DNA of 64,000 nt from Rheinheimera pacifica. Its GTDB lineage: Bacteria > Pseudomonadota > Gammaproteobacteria > Enterobacterales > Alteromonadaceae. How positions within the stretch are numbered: position 1 is the stretch's first letter; the number at the start of each line of letters is the position of its first letter. The DNA is taken from contig NZ_FNXF01000003.1 of NCBI RefSeq assembly GCF_900108485.1, forward strand, positions 1-64,000, read 5' to 3'. Position numbers and translations under genes: made by a program. Positions 8,621 through 17,923 of the stretch are shown here, in pieces. The notes under the pieces were generated by a model. The model worked only from the letters and a program-made list of their open reading frames with translations. It made no database searches and was not told the origin of the DNA.

Positions 8621-8710
8621 GGAAACTCGTTTTGGTCGGCGCAGAGTGTCTGAGCGCAGGCGCCAGCCGCAGCGAGTTGCTGCGACGAGCCAAAAGGAGT
8701 ATTGCAGTCG
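8621..8710. repeat. Dispersed imperfect-hairpin repeat, copy A
   Basis: A segment of about 90 bp between the MoxR and VWA genes. Its two arms share TGGTCGGCGCAGAGTGTCTG and CGAGTTGCTGCG with the segment at 17922-18012. The arms are partly self-complementary (TTTTGGTCGGCGCAG against CTGCGACGAGCCAAAA). The central loop differs between copies, as in REP-like elements, where the stem is conserved and the loop drifts. Confidence 0.7.
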
Positions 8711-8745
8711 CCCCCGGCGAACAAAGCACATGCTTTCGACATTCT

Positions 8746-9591
8746 TTAGCGCCCTTGGCGTTTAGCCAAAAACGCCAGCTTTTCTACCAGGCTAAGATCC
8801 TGCTCGTTTTTCAGCAAGGCACCAAACATCGGCATTAAACCGCCCTTGTGCTGTTTGTCGATTAATACTTCTGGCGGAATATCTTCGGCCAGCAATAACT
8901 TTAGCCAGTCGAGCAGCTCTGATGTGGACGGCTTTTTCTTTAAACCCGGTAATTCACGCAGCTCAAAAAAGGCCTCCAGCGCCACACTTAGCAGTTGCTG
9001 CTGGATATGCGGGTAATGCACAGCAACAATAGCGCGCAAGGTATCGGCATCCGGAAAACGGATATAGTGGAAAAAACAGCGGCGCAAAAAGGCATCCGGC
9101 AGCTCTTTTTCGTTATTTGAGGTGATGATCACAATAGGCCGCTGAACGGCGCTTATTTGCTCCCCGGTTTCGTGTACGTAAAACGCCATCCGATCCAGCT
9201 CGTGCAGTAAATCATTGGGAAATTCAATATCGGCTTTGTCTATTTCATCAATCAGCAGCACCGGGCGCTTAGCAGCGGTAAAGGCCTGCCATAGCTTACC
9301 GGGGCGGATATAATTGTTGATATCCTGTACCTTTTCACTGCCAAGCTGGCTGTCTCTCAAGCGGGACACCGCATCGTATTCGTACAGGCCGTGCTGCGCC
9401 TTGGTGGTTGACTTGATATGCCACTGAATAAGCTCGGAACCTAAGCTTGCTGCCAATTCTTCGGCCAGCCGGGTTTTACCTGTGCCAGGCTCGCCTTTTA
9501 TCAGCAGCGGTTTTTCCAGCGTTACAGCGGCATTTACCGCTAATGCCAGTTCATCAGACACTATATAGTTGTCGGTGCTTACAAAGGCCAT
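8746..9591 (-). CDS. MoxR-family AAA+ ATPase (partner of VWA protein)
   Basis: A 281-residue AAA+ ATPase: Walker A GEPGTGKT (about 37-44), Walker B LLIDEIDKAD (about 102-111), sensor 1 ITSNNEKELPDAFLRRC with the arginine finger. The form is of the single-domain MoxR group that works with a CoxE-type VWA protein, encoded next on the same strand. It probably remodels or activates a client complex. A second, distinct MoxR lies at 62187. Confidence 0.9.
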   Translation of the reverse strand: MAFVSTDNYIVSDELALAVNAAVTLEKPLLIKGEPGTGKTRLAEELAASLGSELIQWHIKSTTKAQHGLYEYDAVSRLRDSQLGSEKVQDINNYIRPGKLWQAFTAAKRPVLLIDEIDKADIEFPNDLLHELDRMAFYVHETGEQISAVQRPIVIITSNNEKELPDAFLRRCFFHYIRFPDADTLRAIVAVHYPHIQQQLLSVALEAFFELRELPGLKKKPSTSELLDWLKLLLAEDIPPEVLIDKQHKGGLMPMFGALLKNEQDLSLVEKLAFLAKRQGR

Positions 9592-9741
9592 GAGTCCCCT
9601 CTATGCTTAGTGTTTAAACCTGCTCTTTTTACAACTTGGCAGGCTTGTGGTGAAACGTAATATCTTATAGCCAAAAGCTACTGTAATTTTTGCCACGCTG
9701 GCGTATTCTTATAACCAATTTATCGTAAACGGAGTTTTTTT

Positions 9742-10716
9742 ATGGCAAACGTCTATGCAGACAACTCATTGTCTATCGGCCGCACCCCGCTGGTCAAACT
9801 AAACCGGACTATTGAAGGCGGCGCTAACGTGTACGCCAAAATTGAAGCGCGTAACCCCAGCTTCAGCGTAAAATGCCGCTTAGGCGCTGCATTAATTTGG
9901 GACGCCGAGAAAAAAGGCACCTTAACGGCTGACAAAGAAATTGTCGAGCCTACCTCCGGTAACACCGGTATTGCCTTAGCATTTGTGGCGGCCAGCCGTG
10001 GCTATAAACTTACGCTGACCATGCCTGCTACCATGAGCCTGGAGCGACGCAAGCTGTTAAAAGCCTTAGGTGCCAATTTAGTGCTGACTGAAGGCCCTAA
10101 GGGCATGAAAGGCGCCATTGAAAAAGCCAAAGAAATTCAGGCCTCTAACCCGGATAAATACTTAATTCTGGGCCAGTTTGAAAACCCGGCTAACCCACAA
10201 ATCCACTTTGATACCACCGGGCCGGAAATTTTTAATGATTTAGATGGCAAAGTCGATATTTTTGTCGCTGGTGTTGGCACCGGCGGTACCATTACCGGCG
10301 TCAGCCGCTATCTGAAAAACGAGAAGAAGTTGCCACTGTTAAGCGTAGCGGTAGAACCGGCGGAATCACCGGTGATCACCCAGGCTAAAGCCGGTGAAGA
10401 GCTAAAACCTGGCCCGCATAAAATTCAGGGCATTGGTGCCGGCTTTATTCCGGGTAACCTGGATTTAACTCTGGTAGATGAAGTTGAGCGCGTAACCAGC
10501 GACGAAGCCATTGCCGGCGCACTGCGCTTAATGCGTGAAGAAGGCATTCTGGCCGGTATTTCATCTGGCGCAGCTTTGGTAGCGGCGCAACGTCTGGCGG
10601 CAAAGCCGGAAAATGCCGGCAAAAATATTGTCGTGATTCTGGCCAGCGCTGCCGAGCGCTACTTAACCAGCCCGTTATTTGCCAATGTGTTTACCGAACA
10701 GGAATTACAAGCCTAA
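9742..10716 (+). CDS. cysK: Cysteine synthase A (O-acetylserine sulfhydrylase)
   Basis: A 324-residue PLP enzyme making L-cysteine from O-acetylserine and sulfide. NPSFSVKCR holds the PLP lysine (about residue 43), PTSGNTG (about 69-75) the substrate loop, GTGGT the phosphate-binding loop, and GISSGAA the serine that contacts the PLP ring. The C-terminal segment is unusual: LASAAERYL replaces the common LPSSGERYL. The length and all other motifs are normal for CysK, which argues against CysM. A ribosome binding site (GGAG) precedes the start, and a strong terminator follows. Confidence 0.95.
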   Translation: MANVYADNSLSIGRTPLVKLNRTIEGGANVYAKIEARNPSFSVKCRLGAALIWDAEKKGTLTADKEIVEPTSGNTGIALAFVAASRGYKLTLTMPATMSLERRKLLKALGANLVLTEGPKGMKGAIEKAKEIQASNPDKYLILGQFENPANPQIHFDTTGPEIFNDLDGKVDIFVAGVGTGGTITGVSRYLKNEKKLPLLSVAVEPAESPVITQAKAGEELKPGPHKIQGIGAGFIPGNLDLTLVDEVERVTSDEAIAGALRLMREEGILAGISSGAALVAAQRLAAKPENAGKNIVVILASAAERYLTSPLFANVFTEQELQA

Positions 10717-10736
10717 TCAGCATGATGCACTGTATT

Positions 10737-10764
10737 AAGGGCTGCTTTTGCAGCCCTTTTCTTT
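10737..10764 (+). terminator. Rho-independent terminator of cysK
   Basis: A perfect GGGCTGC/GCAGCCC stem with a TTTT loop (10739-10756), followed by TTTTCTTT, 20 bp after the cysK stop. Confidence 0.9.
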
Positions 10765-10820
10765 ACAGTTGCAGAAAAAAAAGCCACACTGGATGCTTAT
10801 TTTTTTACCGGATGCTATAG

Positions 10821-11264
10821 ATGAAGCTACGCTGGATACTGCCACTTATGCTGTTGCTGGTTGCCTGCAGCGAAAGCACGCCCAAGGTAAACGCCCAGTG
10901 GGGCACACCGGAATATATCGCAACACAGTTTTTTAATGCCCTGTATAACGAAAAAGATCTGGAACAAGCCAAGCAGCTTAGTACCGCTGATTATGCCGCA
11001 TTAATGGAATCTTACGGCAGTGTGCGCCAGGTTAACCGCACCCTGATGAATATGTCGTTTGATACTGTAGAAGTGCGTGTTAACCGCAGCGGCGGTAACC
11101 TGCGTGAGCAATATGAAAATGAAGCAAAAATTGCTATTTTGCTTACCGGCAGCTACGACGGTAAGCAAGTTGACGAACTGCGGGTGGTTGAAGTAATTAA
11201 ACACAATAACCGCTGGCTGGTGAAAACCGTGCAGGTAGATAAATTCAGCAGCAGTGCGCGCTAA
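10821..11264 (+). CDS. Putative small lipoprotein, NTF2-like/DUF4878 type
   Basis: A 147-residue protein with a lipoprotein signal peptide ending in the lipobox LLVAC (Cys16). The mature part begins with a WGTPEYIATQFFNALYNEKDLEQAKQL helix, as in DUF4878/NTF2-like exported proteins, and ends in a RWLVKTVQVDKF strand. The function is unknown, and the ligand, if any, cannot be inferred. It is probably anchored to the inner or outer membrane, facing the periplasm; Ser at position +2 of the mature protein favours the outer membrane. It stands alone, convergent with the enoyl-CoA hydratase gene. Confidence 0.75.
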   Translation: MKLRWILPLMLLLVACSESTPKVNAQWGTPEYIATQFFNALYNEKDLEQAKQLSTADYAALMESYGSVRQVNRTLMNMSFDTVEVRVNRSGGNLREQYENEAKIAILLTGSYDGKQVDELRVVEVIKHNNRWLVKTVQVDKFSSSAR

Positions 11265-11296
11265 GTTTAAGCCACAAAGCTTAGTTTAAACCTTCC

Positions 11297-12037
11297 TTAG
11301 CGCTGAAAAAATGCTGCGATGCGCCGCTGGCATTCATCACCGTTAAGTAAGCGCTGAAACTGCACCAGCTCTGTGGCAATAGTTTCCAGCGTTAACGGCT
11401 GTACATTACGTTTTAACAGCGCTTTACTACTTTGCACCGCATCGGCCGGTAACGCCGCCAGCTTCAGTGCTTTTTCCAACGCCAGCGCACACACCTCCGC
11501 ACTGCTTACTACCTGATTAACCAGGCCCATTTGTGCAGCCTCGGAGGCATTGAAAGCTTCACCGAGCAATAAATACTGTGCAGCGCGCTGATACCCTGCC
11601 AGATTTGGTAATAGCACGCTGGAGCCCGCTTCCGGGCATAAACCCAATTGGGTAAACGGCAACTGAAAACGGGTATTGTCAGCGGCGTAGACTAAATCGC
11701 AATGCAGCAAAACCGTTGTGCCAATACCAATAGCTAATCCGGCCACCGCAGCCACTACCGGTTTAGGAAACTGCGCCAGAATATACAAAAACTGCACTGT
11801 CGGGTGCTGGCTGTTTAACTCGCCGGCGCCGAGAAAATCCTGCAAGTCATTACCGGCACTAAAGCAGTCGGCGCTGCCCTGCAGCAGCACAACCTTGATT
11901 GCAGGATCGGTTGCTGCCTGCATCAGAGCACTGTTAAGGTCACGATACATCTGCTGGCTAAGAGCATTCTTTTTTTGTGGCCGGTTTAGGCTAAGCTGCA
12001 GCACGCCCTGTGTGGTTTGTTGGGTAATGTCAGTCAT
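11297..12037 (-). CDS. Enoyl-CoA hydratase/isomerase family protein
   Basis: A 246-residue crotonase-fold enzyme: LNRPQKKNALSQQMY near the N-terminus, the oxyanion-hole segment DCFSAGNDLQDF (about 55-66) and AVAGLAIGIGTTVLLHCDLVYAA (about 95-117). A glutamate in LCPEAGSS matches the general base position. The exact reaction (hydratase, isomerase or another acyl-CoA reaction) cannot be assigned. The start at 12037 is chosen because an 18-codon extension would overlap ggt. It lies 10 bp after ggt on the same strand, so the two probably share a transcript. Confidence 0.85.
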   Translation of the reverse strand: MTDITQQTTQGVLQLSLNRPQKKNALSQQMYRDLNSALMQAATDPAIKVVLLQGSADCFSAGNDLQDFLGAGELNSQHPTVQFLYILAQFPKPVVAAVAGLAIGIGTTVLLHCDLVYAADNTRFQLPFTQLGLCPEAGSSVLLPNLAGYQRAAQYLLLGEAFNASEAAQMGLVNQVVSSAEVCALALEKALKLAALPADAVQSSKALLKRNVQPLTLETIATELVQFQRLLNGDECQRRIAAFFQR

Positions 12038-12047
12038 ATATTTTGCC

Positions 12048-13796
12048 TTATTTACCTGCCACGCTACCTTCGCGGCGCGGATCTGCAGCACCTTGTAATC
12101 CTGATTCTGTAATCATTATCGCATGCAGGCCGCTATTTAAATCCTGCAGCTGTACTTTATAACCCATATCTTCAAGCACCCCCTGCTGTTTCTCCAGGGC
12201 TGTGCCTTTTTCCAGCGCCAGATAATCATTACGGTGGGTAATACGTGGCAGGTTCAGTGCCTGCTGCACATCCAGCTCCCAATCCAATACAGCCACTATA
12301 CTTTGTGCAACGTAGTTAATAATACGGCTGCCACCGGGCGAGCCGATTACCAGCTTCAGTTTATTATTCTGGTCAAACACCATCATCGGCGCCATAGAAG
12401 AGCGTGGCCGCTTGCCACCTTCTACCCGGTTTGCCACCAGATGGCCGTCAATTTCAGGGCTTAAGCTAAAATCGGTCAGCTGGTTGTTCAGCAAAAAGCC
12501 CCCCACCATTAAGCCTGAGCCAAACACATTTTCAATACTGGTGGTCATGCTTACGGCGTTACCGTCGTTGTCGACAATAGAAAAATGGCTGGTATTTGGC
12601 AGCTCTGGCGATTTAGCAGATAACAACGCCGGTGCGCCCTCTGGTGTGCCAGCCTCTGCGGCGGCTCCGGCTTTGTCTGGTGCTATCAGCTCTGCACGGC
12701 GGGCCAGATAATCCGGCGCCAGCATGCCCTCTACCGGTACAGCAACAAAAGCCGGATCGGCCAGGTAGCGGTCGCGATCAGCAAAAGCCAGTTTTGCTGC
12801 CTGTGCCAATATATGTGTGGCCTGCACACTGTCTGGTGCAATCTTGTTTAAGTCGTACTGCTGTAAAATACCCAGCATCTGCAACACGGCTATACCACCA
12901 GAGCTTGGCGGGGCCATACCGCACACTTTATACACCCGGTATGGTATACACACGGCTTCAGGCTGCTGTACTTTATAACTGGCTAAATCGGCCACACTCA
13001 GTGTACCGGGGTTAACCGGCGCGGTTTGTACCCGCTCGCTGATGGCTTTGGCCAGCTCGCCCTTATAAAAGCCATCTGGCCCCTGTGCGGCTATGGTTTT
13101 TAACGTCGCGGCATAAGCCGGGTTCTTCAGGGTGCTGCCCTCAGCCACAGACTTATTGTTGGGAAAAAAATACTGTTTTGAGTCATAAAACTGCGATACT
13201 CCTTTATTCCAGCCCATCTCCAGCTGCCGTGCAGTACGTGAAGATACCGGGAAGCCCTGCTCAGCTGCAGCGATCACGTCAGTAAACAACTCAGCCCATG
13301 GCAATTTGCCATGCTGCTGATGCGCCTGTGCCAACATAGCTACAACACCCGGCACACCTACGGATTTTCCACCAACATAGGCTTCACGCCAGTCCATGGT
13401 TTTGCCGTTAGCATCGCGGAATAAATCTGCGGTGGCTGCTGCAGGCGCAACTTCCCTGCCATCAAAAGTGGTAAGTTGTTGCTGTTTGGCTTGCCAGTGC
13501 AGCATAAAAGCACCACCACCAATGCCTGAGCTTTGCGGTTCAACTAAACCCAGCATCAGTTGGGTGGCAATAGCCGCATCCACTGCACTGCCGCCTTTTG
13601 CCAGCACAGCGCGGCCGGCTTCAGTTGCCATTGGGTGTGCTGATGACACCATATACTGCTTGCCACTAACCAGTTGCTGCTGATAAATGCCGGTAGCTGC
13701 TTCCGGCTCACGGTTTTCCTGTTGTGCAGTAGCTGCAAACACCGTTAAAGCACAAAAAATAAACGCAGTACGATACAAAGCTGAACGAGCAAACAT
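12048..13796 (-). CDS. ggt: Gamma-glutamyltransferase precursor
   Basis: A 582-residue periplasmic threonine-nucleophile enzyme that hydrolyses or transfers the gamma-glutamyl group of glutathione. A signal peptide (about 1-24) is present. The self-processing site is the Thr of NTSHFSIVDNDGNAVS (about residue 400), giving large and small subunits. GSPGGSRI (about 484-491) is the conserved glycine-rich strand of the small subunit. The length matches E. coli Ggt (580). It supplies glutamate and cysteinylglycine from glutathione. Confidence 0.93.
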   Translation of the reverse strand: MFARSALYRTAFIFCALTVFAATAQQENREPEAATGIYQQQLVSGKQYMVSSAHPMATEAGRAVLAKGGSAVDAAIATQLMLGLVEPQSSGIGGGAFMLHWQAKQQQLTTFDGREVAPAAATADLFRDANGKTMDWREAYVGGKSVGVPGVVAMLAQAHQQHGKLPWAELFTDVIAAAEQGFPVSSRTARQLEMGWNKGVSQFYDSKQYFFPNNKSVAEGSTLKNPAYAATLKTIAAQGPDGFYKGELAKAISERVQTAPVNPGTLSVADLASYKVQQPEAVCIPYRVYKVCGMAPPSSGGIAVLQMLGILQQYDLNKIAPDSVQATHILAQAAKLAFADRDRYLADPAFVAVPVEGMLAPDYLARRAELIAPDKAGAAAEAGTPEGAPALLSAKSPELPNTSHFSIVDNDGNAVSMTTSIENVFGSGLMVGGFLLNNQLTDFSLSPEIDGHLVANRVEGGKRPRSSMAPMMVFDQNNKLKLVIGSPGGSRIINYVAQSIVAVLDWELDVQQALNLPRITHRNDYLALEKGTALEKQQGVLEDMGYKVQLQDLNSGLHAIMITESGLQGAADPRREGSVAGK

Positions 13797-13987
13797 AGTA
13801 AAAGATATCTTGTAAAGAAGGTGCCTACACCCTAACCAGATAACTGGCTAAGATCAATAACCACCCGCGCGGTTGAACCGGCTTTAGCATCAGTTTACCG
13901 CCAAAGCTGCCAGTGGAAAATTTTACTTGACGCTACAGCGCAGATCGTTTTGCATAGGCGCCCTGATAACTTACTGATGACACTGGT

Positions 13988-14608
13988 TTGCGCCCACTAC
14001 TCTCCACTAATAGCCAGCCCACTAATAGCCAGCCCCACAAGAGCCACTTAACTGCTTATCTATTACTGGCAACCGCGATGGTTTTACTGGCGATGCTGCC
14101 TGACAGCTGGCATCAGGCATTACAATACAACCGGGCAGATATCAGCGATGGCCAGTACTGGCGCTTATTCAGCGGCCATTTGCTGCACAGCAACCACTGG
14201 CATTTACTGATGAATCTGGCTGGTTTACTGCTGGCCATGCTGCTGCATGGCAGCTATTACCGTGGCAAAATGTTAACGCTGCAATGGCTGCTGTGTGGCC
14301 TGACAATAAGCCTGGCGCTGTATTATTACTCGCCAGAGATCCATATTTACGTCGGTTTATCCGGCCTGTTGCATGCTATGCTAACGCTGGGCGCGCTAAA
14401 AGATATTCAGTTAAAGCTCAGCACCGGCTGGCTGTTATTGGCCGGGCTGATAGGCAAAGTCGGCTGGGAACAATGGCACGGCCCCGACGCTGAACTGGCA
14501 GAGCTGATTAATGCCAGTGTTGCCACAGATGCACATCTGTACGGCGTATGCAGTGGCCTGTGTCTTGGTTTACTGCTGTATGTCTGGCAGCGCTCAGGCA
14601 AAAAATAA
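13988..14608 (+). CDS. rrtA: Rhombosortase, rhomboid-family intramembrane serine protease
   Basis: A 206-residue multi-spanning protein. HLLMN (about 74-78), the nucleophile motif VGLSGLLHA (about 122-130) and a C-terminal [11 protein letters not shown] (about 180-190) match the rhombosortase subfamily. That subfamily processes proteins with C-terminal GlyGly-CTERM tails in species with type II secretion. The start is uncertain: the first usable codon is a TTG at 13988, and the first internal ATG (14078) would remove part of helix 1. The N-terminal NSQPTNSQP reflects a short tandem DNA duplication. The 3' end overlaps the lactate permease gene by 15 bp (convergent). Confidence 0.85.
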   Translation: MRPLLSTNSQPTNSQPHKSHLTAYLLLATAMVLLAMLPDSWHQALQYNRADISDGQYWRLFSGHLLHSNHWHLLMNLAGLLLAMLLHGSYYRGKMLTLQWLLCGLTISLALYYYSPEIHIYVGLSGLLHAMLTLGALKDIQLKLSTGWLLLAGLIGKVGWEQWHGPDAELAELINASVATDAHLYGVCSGLCLGLLLYVWQRSGKK

Positions 14609-16219
14609 CCAGGCTACCAGGCTGGCAGTTAAACAGTAATACAACATAGGCAGCAGTGTATAACGGATAATTTCACCTTCGCGGCCATTAAGCCCTACCA
14701 CACTGGCCGCAGCGACCACGTTCACTACACAAATCATATTACCGGCGTTAGCACCCAGCATTTGCAGGGCCAGCACCAGTTGGTTGCTAAGGCCGGCATC
14801 TTCAGCCATTGCCTGCTGAAAACTGGCAAACATTAAATTAGAAAAGGTGGCAGAACCGGCGATAAAAGAGCCTAAAGCGCCCACTAACGGCGCCACTAAC
14901 AGCCAGATATCACTTAACCGGGTGGCTGCCAGCTCTGCCAGTGCCATAGGCATAGCCTCAAGCCCGGCGTTGTTAACACCGGATTGCAGAAAAATACGCA
15001 CCATCGGCACCGCCGCGCACAATGCCACTAAAGACGGCCACAACATGCTGCTACTCTGGTGCAATGCCACACGCAAATGCTTTACGCTGCCGCGCTGAAT
15101 AAACAACGCCAGCAGTGCTGTCAGCACAAACAAAGAACCGGGCAAATACAGCGGCATAACACTAACTGAAATAGCCGAGCCAAAAATATCGGCCCAGACA
15201 ATACTGACACTTTGCAGCAAGGCCTTAAAAGGCAGCTCAGGTATGCGGCTTAACACCAGCAATAATGCCACGATAAGATAGGGTAACCAGGCGCAAAGCA
15301 AACCAAATTGCGCAGGCTTATTTTGCTGCGCTACGCTCTGATGCGCTAAGTTCTGCTGCAAACTGTTGTGCCCTGCAGCTGCGGTAACCGGCTCAAAAGC
15401 CGCCGGCAATAAAATACCCCGCTTTGCCAGGCTGCATACTATCAGCAGGCCGGTAAGCGCACCCAGCACAGACGGAAACTCCGGCCCCAGCAATAAAGCA
15501 ACCATATAGGCTGGCACGGTAAACGCCAAACCACTTAACAATGCAAAAGGTGCTATAGCAAAACCGGCTTGCCAGCTGGGTTTGCTGGCAAAAAAGCGGC
15601 AATACAGCACCGACATAATAACCGGCAGCATGGAGGCCACCATAATATCAATACTGATAGCACGCAGGGCTATTTGCTGCAGATCGCTGCTGCTAAGCTC
15701 AGGTACGCCCTGTGCCAACCCTACTAATACAGGCGTGCCCACAGCGCCAAAGGATACCGCGCAGGAGTCGGCAATGAGCGCCAGCACCACCGCTGCCATC
15801 GGGCTAAAGCCTAAAGCAACCAGTAAAGGCGCGGCGATGGCTGCAGGTGTGCCAAAACCAGCTGCCCCTTCCAAAAAGCTGCCAAACAGCCAGGCGATGA
15901 TAATCAGCTGTACTCTTTTGTCTGTGCTTACCTGGCTAAAACCTTGTTTAATAACATCAATAGCACCGGTTTGCTGTAGCACTTTTAGCAGTAAGATAGC
16001 GCCAAACACAATCCAGACAATGGTAAGTGCAATAACCAGCCCTTCGGCCAGCGCTGCGGCCATTTGCTGTATAGGCATTTGCCAGACCAGCCACGCCAGC
16101 AGCACTGAGCACAACAAGCTAAGCGGCATGGCCTGGCGTGCCGGTAAACGCAGTAACACCAGTAGCACAAATACACTGAGTAACGGCATTAAGGCAGTAA
16201 GAAGTTGTAAACTGGTCAT
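14594..16219 (-). CDS. L-lactate permease family transporter
   Basis: A 541-residue inner-membrane protein with 12 or more hydrophobic helices, of the LctP/LldP family (lactate or glycolate, proton-linked). Family signatures are [22 protein letters not shown] (about 110-131) and [18 protein letters not shown] (about 444-461), with a similar segment at [21 protein letters not shown]. The length is normal. Lactate is the expected substrate, but glycolate cannot be excluded. No lactate dehydrogenase gene lies beside it. Confidence 0.88.
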   Translation of the reverse strand: MTSLQLLTALMPLLSVFVLLVLLRLPARQAMPLSLLCSVLLAWLVWQMPIQQMAAALAEGLVIALTIVWIVFGAILLLKVLQQTGAIDVIKQGFSQVSTDKRVQLIIIAWLFGSFLEGAAGFGTPAAIAAPLLVALGFSPMAAVVLALIADSCAVSFGAVGTPVLVGLAQGVPELSSSDLQQIALRAISIDIMVASMLPVIMSVLYCRFFASKPSWQAGFAIAPFALLSGLAFTVPAYMVALLLGPEFPSVLGALTGLLIVCSLAKRGILLPAAFEPVTAAAGHNSLQQNLAHQSVAQQNKPAQFGLLCAWLPYLIVALLLVLSRIPELPFKALLQSVSIVWADIFGSAISVSVMPLYLPGSLFVLTALLALFIQRGSVKHLRVALHQSSSMLWPSLVALCAAVPMVRIFLQSGVNNAGLEAMPMALAELAATRLSDIWLLVAPLVGALGSFIAGSATFSNLMFASFQQAMAEDAGLSNQLVLALQMLGANAGNMICVVNVVAAASVVGLNGREGEIIRYTLLPMLYYCLTASLVAWLFFA

Positions 16220-16321
16220 GCCCGCTCCGCTGGCTTTATCGGCTGTTGCAGTTTACAGATAGCAGTTTAGCGCAGTTTGATCCAGCATAAAAAAACCGGC
16301 CAGCTAACATAGTAAAAAGTA

Positions 16322-16996
16322 TTAAAACGGTGCGCCGGCATTAAACTCCATCACCTGAGCGCTAAGCGGGTGCACAAAGCGGATATATTCAGCATGCAGC
16401 ATTAAACGTGGGCTTTTTGCGGCAATAGCTTGTGGCGCATACAAGGTGTCGCCCAGCATGGCATGGCCCAGCGCCAGCATGTGCACCCGCAGTTGATGCG
16501 ACCGGCCAGTAACCGGCTCCAGTTTCACCCGGCTTTGATTGGTGCCAGCGTTATAACTTAACAGCTGATAGCGGGTCTGTGATGGCTTACCCTGTTGTGG
16601 GCATATTTTATACAGTGGCCGGCGTTGCTCATCGGCGGCTATGGCTAAATCAATCACCCCTTTGGCTTTGGCCAGCTTGCCTTCCACCACGGCAACATAA
16701 TGTTTTTGCACGGTACGGGCCTGAAACTGCTTACTGATATCTGACAATACTCTTTTAGTCAGCGGCAGAATCACCAGCCCTGAGGTATCGTAATCCAGCC
16801 GGTGCACCACCTCGGCAAAAGGAAACTCGCGCTGTACGCGGCGGATTAAACAATCCTGATTTTGCGGATGCCGCCCCGGCACAGTCAGTAGCTGGGCGGG
16901 TTTATTCACCACCAGCAGCACGTCGTCTTCGTATACTATCTGGTATGGCTCGCTGGTTGCAGGCAATATTGCCAGATCGTCAGTGCTGTTGCTCAT
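16322..16996 (-). CDS. RluA-family pseudouridine synthase, paralog of RluA
   Basis: A 224-residue pseudouridine synthase lacking an S4 domain. HRLDYDTSGLVI (about 65-76) holds the catalytic Asp, and KLEPVTGRSHQLRVHMLALGHAMLGDTLY is the C-terminal RNA-binding signature. It is related to, but distinct from, the divergent neighbour at 17101: it has YDTSG where RluA has MATSG. The target uridine is unknown. Confidence 0.85.
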   Translation of the reverse strand: MSNSTDDLAILPATSEPYQIVYEDDVLLVVNKPAQLLTVPGRHPQNQDCLIRRVQREFPFAEVVHRLDYDTSGLVILPLTKRVLSDISKQFQARTVQKHYVAVVEGKLAKAKGVIDLAIAADEQRRPLYKICPQQGKPSQTRYQLLSYNAGTNQSRVKLEPVTGRSHQLRVHMLALGHAMLGDTLYAPQAIAAKSPRLMLHAEYIRFVHPLSAQVMEFNAGAPF

Positions 16997-17100
16997 GGGG
17001 TTCTCCGTAGTTTTAACGGCGGCTATTATGCCGTAAAACCCCTTCGTCTGCTGGTTAAATTCGGCTAAGCTAAGCGCTTTGCCGCTAAAGCTGCCACCTT

Positions 17101-17790
17101 ATGACCGAACCTTTTGTATATACCCCGCCCGTTGAGCCCTGGCTTGAGGTGCTATATCAGGACAAAGATCTGATTGTGCTGAATAAACCCAGCGGCCTGC
17201 TGACTAACCCCGGCCGCGGCGAGCATTTAGCCGACTGCCTGCTAAGCCGGGTGCAGCAGCAATACCCGCTGGCGCAACTGGTGCACCGGCTGGATATGGC
17301 CACCTCCGGTGTGGTGGTTATTGCGCTGCGCCGCGCTAGCGAACGGGCGCTAAAACAGCAATTTGCCGATCGTACGGTCAGCAAACGCTACCTTGCTGTA
17401 GTTTGGGGCATACTGCAACAGGCAGAAGGCACTGTTGACCTTCCGCTGATAGCCGACAGCAGTAATCCGCCAAAACAGAAAGTGTGTTACAGCCAGGGCA
17501 AAAGCGCCATTACCCATTACCGGCTGTTGCAGCAATTACCTGATCGGGCATTGGTAGAGCTAAAACCGGTTACCGGGCGCTCGCATCAACTACGTATGCA
17601 TATGCTGGCGCTTGGGCACCCGATACTGGGCGATGCGTTTTATGCCAGTGATGCAGCCCTTACTGCAGCTCCGCGTTTATTGCTGCATGCCGCCACGCTG
17701 GAGTTAAACCAGCCATACAACGGCAAACGGCTAAGGTTTGATGCAGATACTGACTTTGTCAGTGCTGCCGGCAAGTTAAACGCTATATAA
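17101..17790 (+). CDS. rluA: Dual-specificity rRNA/tRNA pseudouridine synthase RluA
   Basis: A 229-residue enzyme closely following E. coli RluA (219 residues): EPWLEVLYQDKDLIVLNKPSGLL at the N-terminus, the catalytic HRLDMATSGV (about 62-71), VDLPLIADSSNPPKQKVCY, and KPVTGRSHQLRMHMLALGHPILGDAFYA. RluA converts U746 of 23S rRNA and U32 of several tRNAs to pseudouridine. It is divergent from a paralog, with 104 bp between the starts. The stop codon leads straight into an intergenic hairpin repeat. Confidence 0.88.
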   Translation: MTEPFVYTPPVEPWLEVLYQDKDLIVLNKPSGLLTNPGRGEHLADCLLSRVQQQYPLAQLVHRLDMATSGVVVIALRRASERALKQQFADRTVSKRYLAVVWGILQQAEGTVDLPLIADSSNPPKQKVCYSQGKSAITHYRLLQQLPDRALVELKPVTGRSHQLRMHMLALGHPILGDAFYASDAALTAAPRLLLHAATLELNQPYNGKRLRFDADTDFVSAAGKLNAI

Positions 17791-17842
17791 AAAAACGCCT
17801 CACAAGGAAGCGTTTTAGAAGTATTAAGTATGAGGAGGCCGG
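17789..17842. repeat. 54-bp intergenic repeat, copy 1 (terminator-like hairpin)
   Basis: Begins at the rluA stop with AAAACGC...GCGTTTT arms. Read on the reverse strand it ends in GCG plus seven T, so it can terminate leftward transcripts from the S9 peptidase gene. A second copy of the same length with five mismatches lies at 17870. Confidence 0.8.
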
Positions 17843-17869
17843 GTTAACAGAGCAAGCTGCCTACACTCG

Positions 17870-17923
17870 AAAAAAACGCCTCACAAGGAGACGTTTTAGA
17901 ATCGTTAAGTATGAGGAGGCCGG
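17870..17923. repeat. 54-bp intergenic repeat, copy 2 (terminator-like hairpin)
   Basis: A direct repeat of 17789-17842, separated from it by 27 bp, with the same seven-A start, CGCCTCACAAGG segment and TATGAGGAGGCCGG end. It runs directly into the other hairpin repeat at 17922. Confidence 0.8.

Noticed and set aside
17789-17923. Direct repeats as a possible CRISPR array
   Set aside because: Only two copies, each 54 bp with an internal terminator-like hairpin, and no cas genes.
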